From Fictibacillus gelatini DSM 15865 (GTDB taxonomy: Bacteria > Bacillota > Bacilli > Bacillales > Fictibacillaceae), in contig NZ_AUMP01000033.1 in the NCBI RefSeq assembly GCF_000430745.1, positions 1 through 42,474 of the forward strand: DNA of 42,474 bases, given 5' to 3'. This document shows, piece by piece, positions 24,121 to 32,965 of the stretch (the first letter of the stretch is position 1; every line of letters begins with the position of its first letter). Under the pieces are notes generated by a model, which saw only the letters and a program-made list of their open reading frames with translations, was not told the origin of the DNA and searched no databases. The translations under genes were made by a program, and so were the position numbers.

Positions 24121-25854
24121 ATGAAAAAGCCCATTATTGCGTTTAACGATTTTAGCTTCAAATATCGGAGTCAACAAGAGCCAACGCTTTACAATATTGA
24201 TTTAACGATCTATGAAGGCGAGAAAGTGTTGATTGTCGGGCCGTCGGGGTCCGGGAAAAGCACCCTTGCCCATTGCATGAATGGACTCATTCCTTTTTCG
24301 TACAAAGGAGAGATCACGGGTAGCCTGCAAATGATGGGGAAAGAAACGAAGGACCAGTCGATTTTTCAATTGTCTAAAATGGTCGGCACGGTGTTGCAAG
24401 ATCCGGATGGGCAATTTATCGGGCTTACAGTCGGGGAAGACATTGCATTTGCATTAGAAAACGACTGCATTCCGCAGGATGAAATGACGGGCCGGGTTAC
24501 CGCCGTTTCGAACATGGTTGGCATGAATGATTACCTTCATTCGTCGCTTCACCAATTATCAGGCGGGCAAAAGCAACGTGTTGCACTTGCAGGTGTTATG
24601 GTCGATAACGTAAACATTCTTCTTTTTGATGAGCCGTTAGCGAATCTCGATCCGGCAACCGGAAAAGAAGCAATCGCTCTTATCGATCGGATACAAAAAG
24701 AAACGAATACGACGGTAGTCATCGTCGAGCATCGACTGGAAGATGTGCTCTATCGTGATGTCGACCGCATTATTGTCATGAACAAGGGACGGATTGTGAG
24801 CGATTTGCATCCGGATGAGCTTCTTGCCACAAACGTATTAGAAGAGTGCGGTATCCGTGAACCGCTCTATTTAAAGGCGATTAAATATTCAGGTTCAGCC
24901 ATCACGCCGGACATGCTTCCCAGCCATATCGAAAGCGTGAACCTGGACAACTGCAAGGATAACTTGCTCCACTGGCTTGAAAAAAAGGATGGCCTATCAG
25001 AGCCGAAATATAAAGCCGAACCCGTTCTCCAGCTTGAATCGATTTCGTTCCACTATGACTCTGGCAAAGAAATCTTAAAGGACATTTCGTTTACGATCCA
25101 CAAAGGCGAGATGGTCAGCATCGTCGGGGCAAACGGCGCCGGCAAGTCGACGTTGACGAAAGTGATTTGCGGGTTTGAAGCGCCAACGCGGGGGAAGCTT
25201 TACTATAACGGCAAGGACATGACAAATGACACGATTAAGGAACGCTCGCTAAAAATTGGCCTCGTTATGCAAAATCCGAACCAAATGATATCGAAAACGT
25301 TTGTTTATGATGAAGTCGCATTTGGCCTTGTCATTCGTGGCGTGCCTGAGGCGGAAATTCGTGAGCGAGTCGAAGAAACATTGAAAATTTGCGGCCTGTA
25401 TCCTTTTCGCAATTGGCCGATATCAGCGCTAAGCTTCGGGCAGAAAAAGCGGGTCACGATTGCGTCTATCTTAGTGCTGCAGCCGGAAGTGATTATCCTT
25501 GATGAGCCGACGGCCGGTCAGGATTTCCGCCATTACAAAGAGATTATGGAGTTTTTAGTCGAGTTAAATGAAAGAGGGGTCACAATACTGATGATCACGC
25601 ATGATATGCATCTCATGCTGGAATACACCCCGCGTGCGATTGTTATCGCCAATGGAAGAAAGCTAGCGGACAAATCGGCAGCTGACGTATTGACGGATCG
25701 CAACATTATTAGGGAAGCCAATTTAAAAGAAACGTCCCTTTTAGATCTTGCCGAACGGTTGCAGCTCCCCGAACCAGGTGAATTTGTCCGTCATTTTATT
25801 CACGTTGATAAAGGGGGAAACGGAATTGGCAGTAAATATGTTAGCGTTCGTTGA
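24121..25854 (+). CDS. ECF transporter ATPase with two fused ABC domains
   Basis: 577 aa holding both ECF energising ATPases in one chain (YkoD-like). Cassette 1: Walker A GPSGSGKST, signature LSGGQKQR, Walker B ILLFDEP. Cassette 2 (from about residue 305): Walker A GANGAGKST, variant signature LSFGQKKR, Walker B VIILDEPTAGQD. Most ECF systems use two separate genes, EcfA and EcfA'. ATG 24121 is preferred over 24115, since CAGGAG abuts the first. It overlaps the ecfT gene by 29 bases. Confidence 0.93.
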   Translation: MKKPIIAFNDFSFKYRSQQEPTLYNIDLTIYEGEKVLIVGPSGSGKSTLAHCMNGLIPFSYKGEITGSLQMMGKETKDQSIFQLSKMVGTVLQDPDGQFIGLTVGEDIAFALENDCIPQDEMTGRVTAVSNMVGMNDYLHSSLHQLSGGQKQRVALAGVMVDNVNILLFDEPLANLDPATGKEAIALIDRIQKETNTTVVIVEHRLEDVLYRDVDRIIVMNKGRIVSDLHPDELLATNVLEECGIREPLYLKAIKYSGSAITPDMLPSHIESVNLDNCKDNLLHWLEKKDGLSEPKYKAEPVLQLESISFHYDSGKEILKDISFTIHKGEMVSIVGANGAGKSTLTKVICGFEAPTRGKLYYNGKDMTNDTIKERSLKIGLVMQNPNQMISKTFVYDEVAFGLVIRGVPEAEIRERVEETLKICGLYPFRNWPISALSFGQKKRVTIASILVLQPEVIILDEPTAGQDFRHYKEIMEFLVELNERGVTILMITHDMHLMLEYTPRAIVIANGRKLADKSAADVLTDRNIIREANLKETSLLDLAERLQLPEPGEFVRHFIHVDKGGNGIGSKYVSVR

Positions 25855-26656
25855 CCGGTCATCGCCGATTCACCGGCTGAGCGGGGCAACGAAATTCCTT
25901 TGTTTTATCATGTGGTCGCTTGCAGGAATGTTAACATATGATACGCGTGTCTTGTTGTTTATGCTCGTCGCAAGCCTTATCATCTTTACCGTTTCAAAAA
26001 TAAAAGTGAAGGAAGTGTCATTTGTTTTACTCTTTATCTTCCTTTTTTTGCTTCTGAACGACATCGCGATCTTTATTTTTTCCCCTTTAGAAGGGGTGAA
26101 GATTTACGGAACGAAACATGTGTTGTTTCACATTGCGGGGCAATATGATGTAACTGTTGAACAATTGTTTTATGAGCTGAATATTACATTGAAATATTTT
26201 TCTATTATTCCTGCCGCACTTCTATTCATTAAAACGACGAACCCGAGTGAATTCGCATCGTCCTTGAACCGGATCGGCGTCAGTTATCGGGTGGCGTTTG
26301 CGGTCGCTATTGCCCTCAGGTATATTCCGGATATCCAGCGCGACTTTCAGACGATTGCCCACGCCCAGCAAGCGCGGGGAATAGACATGTCCCGGAAAGA
26401 AACGATTTTCAAACGGGCAAAAAACGCGCTGGCGATTGTCTTACCATTGATTTTCTCCAGCCTTGAACGGATTGAAACGATCAGCAATGTGATGGACCTT
26501 CGCGGCTTCGGAAAGCACAAAAAACGCACATGGTATAGCGCCCGTCCGTTTAAAAAAAGCGATTATATTGCGCTTATTACTGTAGTTGCCTTATTTACTG
26601 TCTCCATGCTTGTGACCTTTTACGATGGTAGCCGGTTTTACAATCCCTTTGTTTAG
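25826..26656 (+). CDS. ECF transporter transmembrane component (EcfT)
   Basis: 276 aa with about five membrane helices and the two coupling-helix signatures of EcfT near the C-terminal half: ARGIDMSRKE (the A-R-G motif) and LRGFGKHKKR. It joins the S component to the ATPase. The start is set at TTG 25826, eight bases after AAGGGGG; ATG 25838 is too far. It overlaps the end of the ATPase gene, and a terminator follows. With the S component it makes a complete dedicated (group I) ECF transporter. Confidence 0.9.
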   Translation: MAVNMLAFVDRSSPIHRLSGATKFLCFIMWSLAGMLTYDTRVLLFMLVASLIIFTVSKIKVKEVSFVLLFIFLFLLLNDIAIFIFSPLEGVKIYGTKHVLFHIAGQYDVTVEQLFYELNITLKYFSIIPAALLFIKTTNPSEFASSLNRIGVSYRVAFAVAIALRYIPDIQRDFQTIAHAQQARGIDMSRKETIFKRAKNALAIVLPLIFSSLERIETISNVMDLRGFGKHKKRTWYSARPFKKSDYIALITVVALFTVSMLVTFYDGSRFYNPFV

Positions 26657-26710
26657 CCCGCGGTGTCCGAGTGAAGCCTTCGAACATACTTCTTCATCAA
26701 GCGTTTGATT

Positions 26711-26739
26711 GAAGCCCTGAAATAGGGTTTCTTTTTTTT
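26711..26739 (+). terminator. Terminator of the SAM-hydrolase/ECF operon
   Basis: GAAGCCCT / AGGGTTTC hairpin with loop GAAAT and a T8 run, about 55 bases after the ecfT stop. Confidence 0.82.
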
Positions 26740-26853
26740 GCAAAATAAAAAAGGAAATAACTTCGTAAAAGAGAATCATAGATATTGAATTGGGGGAAGG
26801 AATCTTTTTCTAGATCCCCATAATCATCAGTTTATGATAAGGGAGTGTTAACC

Positions 26854-27342
26854 ATGCAGCAAAACGAATATGAATGGGTGAAACAGACCCGGAAAACGCT
26901 TCTCGACTTCTGCAGCGAGCTTAAACTGGATGACTTTACACGCCAAATGGGCTTTGGATGGCAAAGCGTCAGGGACACTCTGGTTCACATTGCAGATTGT
27001 TATAACGCATGGCTTGGCTCATTCGTGTTATTAAAGACGAAGAAGCCGCTCACTCCAAAGAAGGACCTGCCGCAACTTGGTTTGGCTGAAATAAAAGCAT
27101 ACTTTGTGCATATTGATTCTATAGTAAATGAATTATTTGAAACACTTATCCATCAAATGGATGAACCAATTGAGCGGACGATTCCCTGGAGGGACGGAGG
27201 GGAAGTCATAGCGATAACGCCTGGAAAATTGCTGATGCATACGGTCACTCACGAATTTCATCATAAAGGCCAGATTACGGCGATGTTGCGCATGATGGGT
27301 CATGAACCTCCAAATACCGATGTGTTAGGGACTAAAGATTAG
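26854..27342 (+). CDS. DinB/YfiT-family metalloenzyme-like protein
   Basis: 162 aa, four-helix bundle pattern of the DinB (YfiT) superfamily. The metal-binding histidines are visible: one in LVHIADCY (about residue 47) and a pair in THEFHHKGQITAMLRMMG near the C-terminus. In Bacillales some relatives are thiol (bacillithiol) S-transferases, others are unassigned. ATG 26854 follows AAGGGAG by about 9 bases. It forms a unit with the VOC gene 27 bases downstream. Confidence 0.85.
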   Translation: MQQNEYEWVKQTRKTLLDFCSELKLDDFTRQMGFGWQSVRDTLVHIADCYNAWLGSFVLLKTKKPLTPKKDLPQLGLAEIKAYFVHIDSIVNELFETLIHQMDEPIERTIPWRDGGEVIAITPGKLLMHTVTHEFHHKGQITAMLRMMGHEPPNTDVLGTKD

Positions 27343-27369
27343 AAAATAAAAGATGGAAAGGGTGGAAGA

Positions 27370-27705
27370 ATGAAACTCAATCATCTAAATTTAACCGTGA
27401 CAGATGTCCAGGCTACCCGGGAGTTTCTAGAAAAATATTTTGGTTTAACGTGCAAGGCAAGCCAGGGAAATGGCTTTGCAGTAATGCTGGACGATGATGG
27501 TTTCGTGTTAACGTTAATGAAAGGGGAGGCTAATTATCCGAAAACCTTCCACATAGGTTTCCCCCAGAAAAGCGAAGAGCAGGTGGATAAGATCAACCAA
27601 CAGTTAAAAGAAGCAGGCTTTGATGTGAAGCCTCCGATGCGGTCTCATGCATACACGTTCTACGTCAAGGCGCCAGGGGGATTTATGATTGAGGTACCCT
27701 GTTAA
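27370..27705 (+). CDS. VOC-family (glyoxalase-like) protein
   Basis: 111 aa, single vicinal-oxygen-chelate domain: MKLNHLNLTVTDVQATREFLEKYFGL at the start, FHIGFPQKSEEQVDKI mid, and FYVKAPGGFMIEVPC at the end, with His5 and Glu109 at usual metal positions. The family includes lyases, dioxygenases and resistance proteins; no substrate can be named. AAAGGGTGG precedes the ATG, and it is probably co-transcribed with the DinB gene. Confidence 0.85.
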   Translation: MKLNHLNLTVTDVQATREFLEKYFGLTCKASQGNGFAVMLDDDGFVLTLMKGEANYPKTFHIGFPQKSEEQVDKINQQLKEAGFDVKPPMRSHAYTFYVKAPGGFMIEVPC

Positions 27706-27750
27706 TTAAGGCACAATTTCTCATATTGCCTATATTTTTAAAAAATTCTG

Positions 27751-27779
27751 TTGACAATTCAGTTTGATCCATGTATTAT
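27751..27779 (+). promoter_or_regulatory. Sigma-A promoter of leuA
   Basis: TTGACA, 17 bases, TATTAT, directly upstream of the T-box leader. Confidence 0.85.
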
Positions 27780-27785
27780 TGCATA

Positions 27786-28067
27786 TAATCAAATGACCAA
27801 AAAGCAAAGATTGGAAATAGTAGAAGGAAGGATAAGCTTCTTTAGAGAGCCGATGGTTGGTGGGAATCGGCAGTTATCGCCTTTGAACTCATCCAAGAGC
27901 TGCTCCCTGAACCGTTGAAGTAGGGGACGCCGGATTCTCCCGTTATGAAGATAGGCAGTGATGGCTGCCGAAAATGAGTGGGTTAATCTTATTTTGATTG
28001 ATCAATTAGAGTGGTACCGCGAGCAATGCCTCGTCTCTATTGTTATATAGAGACGGGGCTTTTTTTA
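27786..28067 (+). promoter_or_regulatory. Leucine T-box leader
   Basis: Stem I: lower stem TTGG/CCAA encloses AGTA (27819-27822) opposite GAA, followed by CTC (27888-27890) and A, so the specifier is CTC (leucine). The AGAGAG element follows in the upper arm. The T-box AGAGTGGTACCGCG is at 28008-28021. The terminator GCCTCGTCTCTA / TAGAGACGGGGC with T7 ends at 28067. Uncharged tRNA-Leu should permit transcription of leuA. Confidence 0.93.
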
Positions 28068-28159
28068 TCCGGCAAAACAGTTAACGCAAGAGGTTTTCCA
28101 CGTATGCAATACTAACCGCGGGAAAACAAAACATTAACGAACAAAGGAGTGTTTCTGAA

Positions 28160-29722
28160 ATGACGAGAAAAATTTGGATGTTTGATACGACGTTGAGAGA
28201 TGGAGAGCAAGTTCCGGGGGCTAAACTCAATTTGCATGAAAAATTGGAAGTGGCGCACCAGCTGAAGAAGCTGCAAGTCGACATTATCGAAGCCGGTTTT
28301 TCTGCGTCTTCTGCCGGTGATTTCAATGCGGTCAAAGAAATCGCCAGGAAAGTAGGAAACACGGATGACGTGATGATTACAGCGCTTGCAAGGGCGGTGA
28401 AAGCCGATATTGATGCGGTATATCATAGTGTGAAATACGCAAAGAAACCGTTAATCCATATTGTTCTGGGAACATCGGACATTCATGTGGAAAAGAAGTT
28501 TGGAAAATCAAAAGATCAGATTTTAAATATCGGTGTAGACGCCGTCAAATATGCAAAAACATTGCTGCCGGAAGTCCAATATTCAACGGAAGACGCATCT
28601 CGCTCCGATTTTGAATACTTATGGGCAACGATTGAAGCAGTAGTGAAAGCGGGGGCGACAATGATTAATGTCCCTGATACGGTTGGCTATGCGGAACCAG
28701 AAGAGTTTGGTGAACTGATTTTTAAAATCAATGACCGTTTGAAAAATTTGAATGACAGTGTGCTTTTGAGCGTCCATTGCCATAATGATTTAGGCATGGC
28801 GACGGCCAATACGCTGGCAGCTATCAAAAACGGGGCGGATAAAGTTGAATGTACCATGAATGGAATTGGCGAACGTGCGGGCAATGCAGCTCTTGAAGAA
28901 GTGGTAATGGCGATGAATACGCGCTCATCTGTCTATAACGCATACACCAACATCAACACGAAAGAAATTATGAATACATCGAGGCTTGTGAGCCGTTTGA
29001 TGGGGCTTGAAGTGCAAGTTAATAAAGCGATTACGGGGGAGAACGCCTTTGCCCATTCCTCAGGCATCCACCAGGATGGTTTGCTGAAGTCAAGAGATGC
29101 GTATGAAATCATTAGTCCAATAGACGTCGGGCTTGAAGATATGGAGCTTGTTTTAACAGCTCGTTCTGGCCGCCATGCGGTAAAAAATGCGCTACAAAAA
29201 TTAGGCTTCAATCAGTTCACCGATTCACAATTTGAAGAGATCTTTGAAGCGTTTCTTGAGTTGGCGGATGTGAAAAAGGAAGTGTACAATCATGATCTTT
29301 ATGTTATTGTAGAAAACTATTATGCAAAACATGATGTTCAGGATATAAAGCACTATAGTGATTCCTTCTTTGAACTAGTAGACTTGCAGGCGATCAGCAA
29401 TGCCCATTTCCCATCTGCAAGCGTGAAAGTGAAAAAGGGCGATCAAATCATAGAAAGAAGCAGCGTCGGTTCCGGACCGATTGATGCTCTATATTCAGCA
29501 ATTACTGAGATCAGCGAGTTAGATATTAGATTGATCGAGTACAATATTAGCAGTGTTTCAAGGGGAAAAGAGGCATTGGGGAAAGTGAAAATCCAGGTCG
29601 AATACCGGGGGGAAAGATATGTGGCAAAGGCAACCGATACCGATATTATGAAAGCAAGCGCCATTGCCTATATCAATGCCGTAAATAGCATTGTCGTGGA
29701 CCAGTTGCTTCCGGTTGAATAA
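28160..29722 (+). CDS. leuA: 2-isopropylmalate synthase
   Basis: Condenses acetyl-CoA with 2-ketoisovalerate, the first committed step of leucine synthesis. The 520-aa product has the DRE-TIM catalytic start [13 protein letters not shown], the metal-binding [15 protein letters not shown], and [17 protein letters not shown], followed by the C-terminal LeuA regulatory domain ([15 protein letters not shown]) for leucine feedback. (R)-citramalate synthase is a related alternative, but the leucine T-box favours LeuA. It stands alone: no ilvB, leuB, leuC or leuD is nearby. AAAGGAG precedes the ATG. Confidence 0.92.
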   Translation: MTRKIWMFDTTLRDGEQVPGAKLNLHEKLEVAHQLKKLQVDIIEAGFSASSAGDFNAVKEIARKVGNTDDVMITALARAVKADIDAVYHSVKYAKKPLIHIVLGTSDIHVEKKFGKSKDQILNIGVDAVKYAKTLLPEVQYSTEDASRSDFEYLWATIEAVVKAGATMINVPDTVGYAEPEEFGELIFKINDRLKNLNDSVLLSVHCHNDLGMATANTLAAIKNGADKVECTMNGIGERAGNAALEEVVMAMNTRSSVYNAYTNINTKEIMNTSRLVSRLMGLEVQVNKAITGENAFAHSSGIHQDGLLKSRDAYEIISPIDVGLEDMELVLTARSGRHAVKNALQKLGFNQFTDSQFEEIFEAFLELADVKKEVYNHDLYVIVENYYAKHDVQDIKHYSDSFFELVDLQAISNAHFPSASVKVKKGDQIIERSSVGSGPIDALYSAITEISELDIRLIEYNISSVSRGKEALGKVKIQVEYRGERYVAKATDTDIMKASAIAYINAVNSIVVDQLLPVE

Positions 29723-29762
29723 GTGAATGCTTTTGTCGGATGAACCGATACTCCACTTTTTA

Positions 29763-29787
29763 TTCACTGACATCCGCTGTCAGTGAA
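29763..29787. repeat. Perfect inverted repeat between leuA and the DinB pseudogene
   Basis: TTCACTGACA / TGTCAGTGAA, 10 bp each side with a 5-nt centre and no T run after it. It is 40 bases past the leuA stop. It could act as a Rho-independent stop only weakly, or as a protein-binding site. Confidence 0.6.
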
Positions 29788-29831
29788 CTTGCGTTAAACT
29801 GGGATTATCAACTACCAGGGAGGAAAATAAA

Positions 29832-30355
29832 ATGGCTCATCCCGTTTTAGACATGTACGATTACCATGTTTGGGCAAATGGTGTAATCATTGATCATATG
29901 AAAGAACTCCCTCAAGACCTCTACCATAAAGATACTCAGAGCGGTTTTTCTTCGGTAGCAAAGGTGCTGGCCCATATTTATGCCGCAGATTGCACGTGGC
30001 TTGACATCCTCTCGGGCAAAAGCATGACCGAAGCATTGGCGTCCGAGCATCAATTGCGGGAGCAAACGGAAACAAAAAGCATTGGGGAAATGGAAAATAT
30101 GTGTTCCGATTTATCCGAACGGTACAAGCATTTTTAAACAGTCAGGGTGATCTTAACAAAGTGATTAGTGTTGACAACCCCTATGCCGGGTCTCTTAAAA
30201 CTTCCATTGCTGAAATATTAATCCATGTTGTCACACATGGCTCCTATCATCGCGGGAATATCGCTACTATGCTGCGGCAAATGGGCCAAGCCTCTGCCAT
30301 GCAAGATTATGGGCTTTATCTCTATTCGAAAAGCATCAACTTTAATAATGTTTAG
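29832..30355 (+). pseudogene. DinB-family gene with a one-base frameshift
   Basis: Frame 1 from ATG 29832 (after GGGAGG) encodes MAHPVLDMYDYHVWANGVII and a DinB helix with LAHIYAADCTWLDIL, then stops at TAA 30135-30137. The next frame continues FLNSQGDLNKVISVDNPYAG and VVTHGSYHRGNIATMLRQMG to TAG at 30355. The break falls in a run of five T at 30131-30135; six T would restore RYKHFLNSQGD and a protein of about 174 aa with all three metal histidines. Either real inactivation or a homopolymer sequencing error. Confidence 0.85.
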
Positions 30356-30401
30356 AGAACCATGTAAAAGTTAATCAAACGTTTGTTTAAAACGAAAATG
30401 C

Positions 30402-30509
30402 TATAATGCTACATGTCTATAAAACAAGGAATGGCATAGTTCCAGCCGTCCTTGCTTTTTTTGGATAAGTTCAAGAATCACGTGGAAAATAAACCCACGG
30501 TGCTTTTTT
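30402..30509 (+). promoter_or_regulatory. AraC-gene leader with -10 box and two terminator-like hairpins
   Basis: TATAAT at 30402-30407 (no good -35). Hairpin 1 is CAAGGA/TCCTTG with T7 (30425-30462). Hairpin 2 is CACGTGG/CCACGGTG with T6 (30478-30509). Both lie between the DinB pseudogene and the AraC-type regulator. They may end the upstream gene, or attenuate the regulator. Confidence 0.5.
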
Positions 30510-30591
30510 AACGAAAACTGTCCGAACAGAGCATAAAATGACAGGATGGAATTAATGCCTTTTTTTACAATAGAGGTAAGGAGTGAGCGAA

Positions 30592-31452
30592 ATGGCATGG
30601 GTTGAATCATTGCAAAAGGCGATTAACTATATGGAAGAGCATTTGCTGGAGGATCTAACAATCGAGGACATAGCGAAGCAAGCGAATGCATCGTCCTTTC
30701 ATTTTCAGCGGACATTTTTGATTTTGACCGATATATCCGTAGGCGAGTACCTGCGCCGTCGCCGACTGACGCTGGCCGCTCAAGAATTGTCCAGAACAGA
30801 TAGCAAAATTATTGACCTTGCCTATAAATATGGCTATGACACTCCTGAGGCTTTTTCAAAGGCTTTTCGAAAACAGCATGGCGTAACTCCGCGTGAAGCT
30901 CGAAAAGGAATGGGAAAGCTGCAATCTTATAACCGCCTGGTCATTCAGGTGAGTCTGAAAGGAGCAGAACCGATGAAGTACAGGATTGTGGAAAAAGAAG
31001 CGTTTCAAGTGGTAGGTGTTAAACGAGAGTATTCATGTGCAAATGGAGAGAATCTTAAAGGAATACCGAAATTTTGGGAGGACGTTCATCAAAATGGAAC
31101 GAATGAATGGCTTGCTCAATTAAACAACGGACCCATTAAAGGGGTGCTTGGCGTTTGTGTGGATCAAAGCGGGAGGCAATCGAACGAAATCGATTATTGG
31201 ATAGCTGCAGCATACGATGGTAATGTGCCAGAAGGGTTAGAAAGCTTGGAAATTCCAGCATCCAAATGGGCGGTATTTGAGGTGCATGGAGCCATGCCAG
31301 ACGCTATGCAAAAAGTGTGGAAACAAATTTTTTCAGAATGGTTCCCATCAAGCGGCTTTAAGCCTGCGGGGACTCCTGAATTAGAAGTATATTCGGACGG
31401 CAATCCTAACGACCCCAATTATTATTCGGAAATCTGGATCCCGGTCAAATAA
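30592..31452 (+). CDS. AraC-family regulator with GyrI-like effector domain
   Basis: 286 aa. Residues about 8-105 carry two AraC helix-turn-helix motifs (LTIEDIAKQANASSFHFQRTF and IIDLAYKYGYDTPEAFSKAFRKQHGVTP). The second half is a GyrI-like small-molecule binding domain (MKYRIVEKEAFQVVGVKREY to YYSEIWIPVK), as in Rob, SoxS-related and BltR-type multidrug-sensing regulators. ATG 30592 is set by TAAGGAG nine bases ahead; the GTG at 30583 is too close. Likely responds to a hydrophobic or toxic ligand. The adjacent DinB gene could be a target. Confidence 0.9.
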   Translation: MAWVESLQKAINYMEEHLLEDLTIEDIAKQANASSFHFQRTFLILTDISVGEYLRRRRLTLAAQELSRTDSKIIDLAYKYGYDTPEAFSKAFRKQHGVTPREARKGMGKLQSYNRLVIQVSLKGAEPMKYRIVEKEAFQVVGVKREYSCANGENLKGIPKFWEDVHQNGTNEWLAQLNNGPIKGVLGVCVDQSGRQSNEIDYWIAAAYDGNVPEGLESLEIPASKWAVFEVHGAMPDAMQKVWKQIFSEWFPSSGFKPAGTPELEVYSDGNPNDPNYYSEIWIPVK

Positions 31453-31461
31453 AGGGTAATT

Positions 31462-31515
31462 AAAAACACGAATGAAGCGGTTTAATGCCGGACTTCATTC
31501 GTGTTTTTCTTTTTG
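31462..31515 (+). terminator. Terminator after the AraC regulator
   Basis: AAAAACACGAATGAAG pairs perfectly with CTTCATTCGTGTTTTT around a 15-nt loop, followed by CTTTTTG. Confidence 0.92.
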
Positions 31516-31593
31516 TAAATAAAGCATTTGGAAATACTACTAATAGAACAGTTGTTTAATTTCATTCCGGTAATGAGGGGAGGAAACAATCAA

Positions 31594-32700
31594 ATGAAAA
31601 TAGGGGCCCGGCAGTTTACCATACTTGTGATTCTCGTTACAATTGGGGATTCGCTCTTAGTGTTGCCGGCTATTCCCGCCTTTGAGGCCAAACAGGACGC
31701 CTGGATTGCCGCCATCGTAGGATTGATCATCGGACTCGTCGTTATTTATTTAATATGTACCGTGGGTAAGCTTTACCCTCAGTTAACGCTCATTCAATAT
31801 TCGGAGAAAATACTTGGCAAGTGGCCGGGGAAAATGGTAGGATTTTTATTTTTATGTTATCTATTCGTATCCATTTCTACACATACACGAGAAATAGATG
31901 ATTTTTTCACTACCGAAATTCTGCCGAATACGCCAATGATGGCGATCAGTTTTCTTTTTATTGGTATCGTTGTTATGGCAGCAATACTGGGATTAGAAGT
32001 TATTGCACGTTCTGCTGAACTATTTTTCCCAATCTTTCTTACCCTTTTTTTCGTTTTAATTGTATGTCTTACACCACAAATTGAGTTGCAGAACTTACAG
32101 CCGATCTTTGAAGGGGGAATGAAACCGATACTGCGGGGATCATTTGCAACGACTGCTTTTCCTTTTATGGAAGATGTTGTGTTTTTAATGATTTTTCCTA
32201 ATATTATTCAGGCTGAAAAAATTAAAAAGAGATTTATCATAGGAGCGATGTTAGGTGGAATCGTTTTAATTCTATTTATCACTGTTTCCATTCTTGTTCT
32301 AGGACCTTATGATGTCGCAAATAGTATTTACCCCGGGTATGCCCTTAGTAAAAAAATAAATATTGGCAATTTCATTCAGCGAATCGAAATTATATTAGCC
32401 GTCATGTGGCTTCTGACGACTTATATCAAAGTCGCATTCTATTTTTACATCATGAACCTTGGACTAGTCCAAATAATGGAGATAAAAAACGGGAAAAACC
32501 TTCCTTTTGCACTCCCATTGGGTCTAATCGTTATCGTATTTTCATTGCTGGTATCGCCCCATATCGCCTATATCATTCATGTCATCAGCGCCTATTGGCC
32601 TTTTTTAGACGGGGTATACAGTGTGCTGTTGCCGCTTTTGTTGTTATTCGTTTATTGGCTTCGGAAAATTTTCAAAAAGCAAGATAAATGGTCTTCTTAA
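31594..32700 (+). CDS. GerAB/GerBB-type spore germination permease (orphan)
   Basis: 368 aa with about ten membrane helices, member of the endospore germination permease family (APC superfamily). The start MKIGARQFTILVILVTIGDSLLVLPAIPA and the central GSFATTAFPFMEDVVFLMIFP are typical. B subunits bind the germinant in the spore inner membrane alongside an A and a C subunit. No GerA- or GerC-type gene is adjacent. ATG 31594 follows AGGGGAGGA by about ten bases. If expressed in the forespore a SigG promoter is expected; I did not find a convincing one. Confidence 0.88.
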   Translation: MKIGARQFTILVILVTIGDSLLVLPAIPAFEAKQDAWIAAIVGLIIGLVVIYLICTVGKLYPQLTLIQYSEKILGKWPGKMVGFLFLCYLFVSISTHTREIDDFFTTEILPNTPMMAISFLFIGIVVMAAILGLEVIARSAELFFPIFLTLFFVLIVCLTPQIELQNLQPIFEGGMKPILRGSFATTAFPFMEDVVFLMIFPNIIQAEKIKKRFIIGAMLGGIVLILFITVSILVLGPYDVANSIYPGYALSKKINIGNFIQRIEIILAVMWLLTTYIKVAFYFYIMNLGLVQIMEIKNGKNLPFALPLGLIVIVFSLLVSPHIAYIIHVISAYWPFLDGVYSVLLPLLLLFVYWLRKIFKKQDKWSS

Positions 32701-32741
32701 AAAAGACAACTGCTTTGATAAAAAAAACAGTTGTCTTTTAT
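32701..32741 (+). terminator. Terminator after the germination permease gene
   Basis: AAAAGACAACTG / CAGTTGTCTTTT stem, immediately after the stop codon, ending in TTTTA. Confidence 0.85.
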
Positions 32742-32825
32742 TCTACGTTCTAGATGATTGTTTCTAAACAATCCTGCTTATGACCCATTAAAAAAGCAGA
32801 TTGATTTTTTTAACAAAAAACATAG

Positions 32826-32855
32826 TTGACACATCGGTATTATATGAATTATTAT
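32826..32855 (+). promoter_or_regulatory. Promoter upstream of the ssu leader
   Basis: TTGACA with TTATTA after 17 bases, or TATTAT after 18. It lies 111 bases before the S-box aptamer, with a terminator hairpin between. Confidence 0.7.
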
Positions 32856-32911
32856 AAAATAAATTTTAAATCCATTGCCGGTTTTCCAATAGCTGATCGG
32901 ATCAACCGAAG

Positions 32912-32945
32912 GCTCTTAATCTCAACTAAGATTAAGGGCTTTTTG
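32912..32945 (+). terminator. Terminator-like hairpin between the promoter and the S-box
   Basis: GCTCTTAATC / GATTAAGGGC, 10 bp with an 8-nt loop, followed by TTTTT. A CGGTT/AACCG pairing lies just upstream (about 32878-32910). Transcripts from 32826 must pass it to reach the S-box. Confidence 0.8.
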
Positions 32946-32965
32946 TTTTTTTAGAATAACCGAAA

